From contig JAQFVV010000185.1 in the NCBI GenBank assembly GCA_028023455.1, positions 1,315,239 to 1,379,238 of the forward strand: a stretch of DNA of 64,000 bases, read 5' to 3'. The notes under the pieces were generated by a model. It did no database searches. It worked only from the letters and a program-made list of their open reading frames with translations, and had not been told where the DNA came from. Positions 61,446-64,000 of the stretch are shown piece after piece; within the stretch, counting starts at the first letter, position 1, and every line of letters starts with the position of its first letter. The stretch is from Epiperipatus broadwayi (lineage: Eukaryota; Onychophora; Udeonychophora; Euonychophora; Peripatidae). The position numbers and the translations under genes are program-made.

Positions 61446-63028
61446 AACTCCTGTAGTGCAGGAACCAGTTTGTCTGGAGTGAATTCAGGTTGATTTTTAT
61501 GAGAAAGTCCAGGAACCTTGGCTCCAGCTTGAGATGCTTGAAAAATCTGGTGACCACGTGATTGTTACCACCGAGGTAAGGAATGGTAGAGTTTTGTGTG
61601 GGAAATAGCAGGCCATGAGCATCCCAAATGGAGATTTTTTGTCTGAATACTAGGGAAGAGTGGCCATTGTGAGCGAAAAGGTAGTCAAGTATCTGATTTA
61701 GCCAGCTTATCTTTGAAGGTGGAGGTCTGTCAGATGGAATGACTGGTTGTTCCGCTACAATCTGGGGAAATTTCTTTTGTAGGATGTGGATCAGAGAGTG
61801 GCACTTTTGGTAATATATAGAAACGTAGCATGCAACGACATACCATTATTTTTACTATGTCGCTGCATGCGTTCAATTCCTATGGCCGCTGTTTTACCAT
61901 TCCACAACAGCCGTGCACAGATTCGGTTGATTTTTGTATTGAAAGCCTTTGTCATGTTAATTATGGGTAGATAGTAGCTAATCTTTGCCATTACCTTGAT
62001 ATTGAGGAGAGAGATTTTCCCTTGCAGTGATAAATAAACCTTGGCAAGGTTTTTAACTGTGTTGGTGGCGGCTTCAATGATAGAATTCTGTATTTGTATC
62101 GACATGGCTTGGGTGACTTGTATATGGGAAACCCCAAAAAGTTTTGGGGGTCTGCTGAGAAAGGCGATGATATCTTCTTGCGGTGTTGATTTTCCAGGCC
62201 GTGACTTGTTGAGGTTGAAGGAAAGTTTGGAGGATTCGGAAAATTTGTTGATTATTTGTATGAGAGGTTTTAGATATTTTTGGGAAGGTAAGGTGACAAG
62301 GACATCATCCATGTAGGCAAATGCTTTACAGTGTTTCTTCAGCTGGGGTATATAGATTCCTGGAAGTTCTGCCTCAAATCTGTTTAAGAAGGGGGTTTAA
62401 GTAGAGTATAAATAGGAGACCGCTAAGTGGAGATCCTTGGGGTATGGATTTTGAAGGAATAAAACCATCTGTAAAGAAACCATTCAGGGAAATGTGGACC
62501 AATCTGTTGTTTAGTAGATTGTCCAATATCTGAATGATTTGAGTAGGAATGTCTAGTGCTGAGAGGCAATTGAGCAGGATGTTGACATCTACTGAATCAA
62601 ATGCTTCAGAGATGTCTAGCTGAACGGCAATGGGTTTGTATAGATTCTTGGATCTGATATGATCACAGAGAATTTTTTGCCTCCCCAATTGCAGAGAGTG
62701 TGGATGAGCCCTTCTTTGCAAATTGCAACTGGGATATGTTGTCCAGAATAACATCTTGTATTTTCTCCTTGATCACACCTTCAATGACCTTTAACAGGAT
62801 TGGGGTCATGGAGATTGGTCTTATGCTAGATAGAGCAGATGCATCCCGGTTTTTCTTAACAAAGGGGACCATCGCTATGGGATAAAGTTTGGGGATGATT
62901 TTTTTGCTGTTTGCAAGATGGTTAATTAGTTTTAATACTATGGGAGCTGTGAAATTCTCAAGGTGCGTAAGTATGAACTTTGGAATGCCGTGTAGTCCTG
63001 GATGGACATTGGACGGTAGGGCGGCCAA
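61446..63028 (-). pseudogene. LINE reverse transcriptase domain, frameshifted
   Basis: Piece 63,028-62,663 has VPFVKKNRDA, IRPISMTPILLKVIEGVIKEKI and SQLQFAKKGSSTLSA (RT fingers). Piece 62,754-62,374 has AVQLDISEAFDSVDVN (catalytic Asp) and IPQGSPLSGLLFILYLNP (motif B). Piece 62,320-61,791 starts with YMDDVLV, the catalytic box, then LSFNLNKSR and a thumb-like region (KISYYLPIINM, ICARLLWNGKTAAIG). Frameshifts fall near 62,700 and 62,375. YMDD instead of the common YADD/FADD is noteworthy. The domain order is that of a full LINE ORF2. Confidence 0.8.
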
Positions 63029-63298
63029 GCGGTTTTTTATGTCTGATATTGTTATTCCATGTTCATTGTTTTGTGATGTCTCATGCCACTGATTTGTGGG
63101 GTAGGTAACAGAGTTTGATAGGCGGTTTTTGAAATATGACTATTTGAATGAGCATTTGGTTGCCAGAGGTATGGCTACCACCGATGAGGAGGGACAAAGG
63201 AGTTTTTTGTTTCTTCCTTGCCCCTAGAGCCCATCTGAGATAGCCACGTGTCCAGCAGTGTTGGCCAGGTAAGTATAACCTAGCATTCTTTGTTGCTA
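63029..63298 (-). pseudogene. LINE linker between endonuclease and RT, broken
   Basis: Frames carry ATKNARLYLPGQHCW near 63,260 and then several stops. It corresponds to the region joining endonuclease and RT; no domain is readable. Confidence 0.55.
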
Positions 63299-64000
63299 TT
63301 ATTTCAGCAATCGCAGCTTGTTTCTGCTTGTACTGTTTTTAAGTAATAGGAGGTTGTCTGTAATACCATCACTTGAGAAATGTTTAATCCTATGGTGAAG
63401 CAAATCAAGCTCATTCATCAGGGTTGTTGAGCCTTTATGTTTTTTGGTGTGCTGTATGATTATGGTTTGGAGGATGCCTGTGAAGGCGAACCAGGCTTCC
63501 TCAGGATTTATGTTAAGAATGTCAATTTTTTCAAAGAGTATGTAAGCATCTGAGAAGACAGATTCCGTGGCAGTAGCTTTAGTTATGATTCTGATTGTTT
63601 TATTGTAGTCTATGGGAGTGTAGGAGTCCAGATCTAGAGACGCTATCAGGGCAAGATGGTCTGAGAAGGGAACGGGTTGAAGCTTGGTTTCCAAACCATA
63701 GTGCAGCTCTGAGGTGTAAAACATTAGGTCAATCAGTGTTCTAGAGCTCTTCGTATAGAATGAGTATGCATCCGCAGGGAAGAAACCTCTGCCATTTATG
63801 AAACCCCTGGCTAAGAGATGGAGGTATTTCCGTGTGAACACATCATATTGCAGGTTGAAGTCCCCCAAGAAGATTGTAGGGCCTGTGTTGTTTGCGTGAT
63901 GAGATTTATGGTGTGTATTATTCTAGAATAAGTCAATGGGTTGTTCTGGCGTATACGTATATTGCAATGAATTCACTAGATTGGTATATAAGCTTGATTG
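63299..64000 (-). pseudogene. LINE endonuclease C-terminal part
   Basis: A 189-codon open frame (63,868-63,299) begins at GDFNLQYDVF, the catalytic GDFN motif of AP-type endonucleases. It has RTLIDLMFYTSELHYGLETK and then PFSDHLALIASLD, the SDH motif that closes the domain. The N-terminal part lies in 63,869-64,000 with a stop or frameshift and continues outside the window. The apparent ATG is internal. Confidence 0.78.

Larger units (their letters stand above)
60960..64000 (-). mobile_element. Non-LTR retrotransposon (LINE), 5' end beyond window
   Basis: A minus-strand LINE with, in order, an apurinic-type endonuclease, reverse transcriptase and a Cys/His tail. It is less AT-rich and far less decayed than the RTE relic, so it is a later arrival. 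Several frameshifts and stops break the ORF, so this copy is dead. A polyadenylation signal AATAAA lies on the minus strand near 60,980. The presence of an AP endonuclease excludes R2-like clades; the clade within CR1/Jockey/L1-like LINEs is not settled. Confidence 0.8.

Noticed and set aside
61791-63092. Plus-strand frames of 60-90 codons
   Set aside because: Antisense shadows of the minus-strand LINE reverse transcriptase.

Overview
The window is very AT-rich animal DNA with long homopolymer, AT and trinucleotide tracts. I could not find one convincing host gene. Everything that can be named is a transposable element, an element relic, a foldback (MITE-like) element, a SINE-like piece or a simple repeat. 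The RTE-clade LINE relics resemble those common in arthropods and other invertebrates, so an AT-rich invertebrate, perhaps an arthropod, is my best guess. No species can be named. One N-gap flanked by a repeated sequence and a noisy poly-T block point to a draft assembly.

Layout. 1-1,440: the 3' part of a long LTR (family B below), an RTE 3' fragment interrupted by the N-gap, and a 164-bp hairpin. 2,341-4,079: an array of a ~335-bp foldback unit ending in inverted units. 9,400-11,470: a decayed RTE retrotransposon carrying two nested insertions. One is a 573-bp piece with a 13-bp target duplication, the other a ~290-bp palindrome related to the 2.3-4.1 kb array. 11,766-23,771: a complete LTR retrotransposon (family A) with unusually long LTRs (about 4.34 and 4.38 kb) around a ~3.3-kb interior. 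That interior encodes Gag and only the C-terminal tail of integrase. 25-26.6 kb: SINE-like fragments. 27.1-28.7 kb and 52.3-53.6 kb: two diverged minus-strand LTR copies (family C) with TATA boxes and primer-binding-like sites. 30.9-32.7 kb: a dead hAT transposon.

33.7-42.8 kb: a family B LTR element on the minus strand (5' LTR about 3.5 kb), fused to a truncated plus-strand copy. The fusion makes an inverted repeat with ~1.5-kb arms. Like family A it has a Gag-like region and an integrase tail but no protease, reverse transcriptase or RNase H. 43-60 kb: mostly featureless AT-rich DNA with microsatellites, a 94-bp tRNA-like insertion with a 12-bp target duplication, and a >200-bp ATA expansion. 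60.96-64.0 kb: a less AT-rich, less decayed LINE on the minus strand with endonuclease, reverse transcriptase (YMDD) and a Cys/His tail, running off the right edge.

The main story is one of mobile DNA. Two unrelated LTR families share the same architecture: very long LTRs, a Gag with coding minisatellites, and pol removed except for the integrase end. Both would depend on enzymes made elsewhere. Family names A, B and C are local labels for this annotation.
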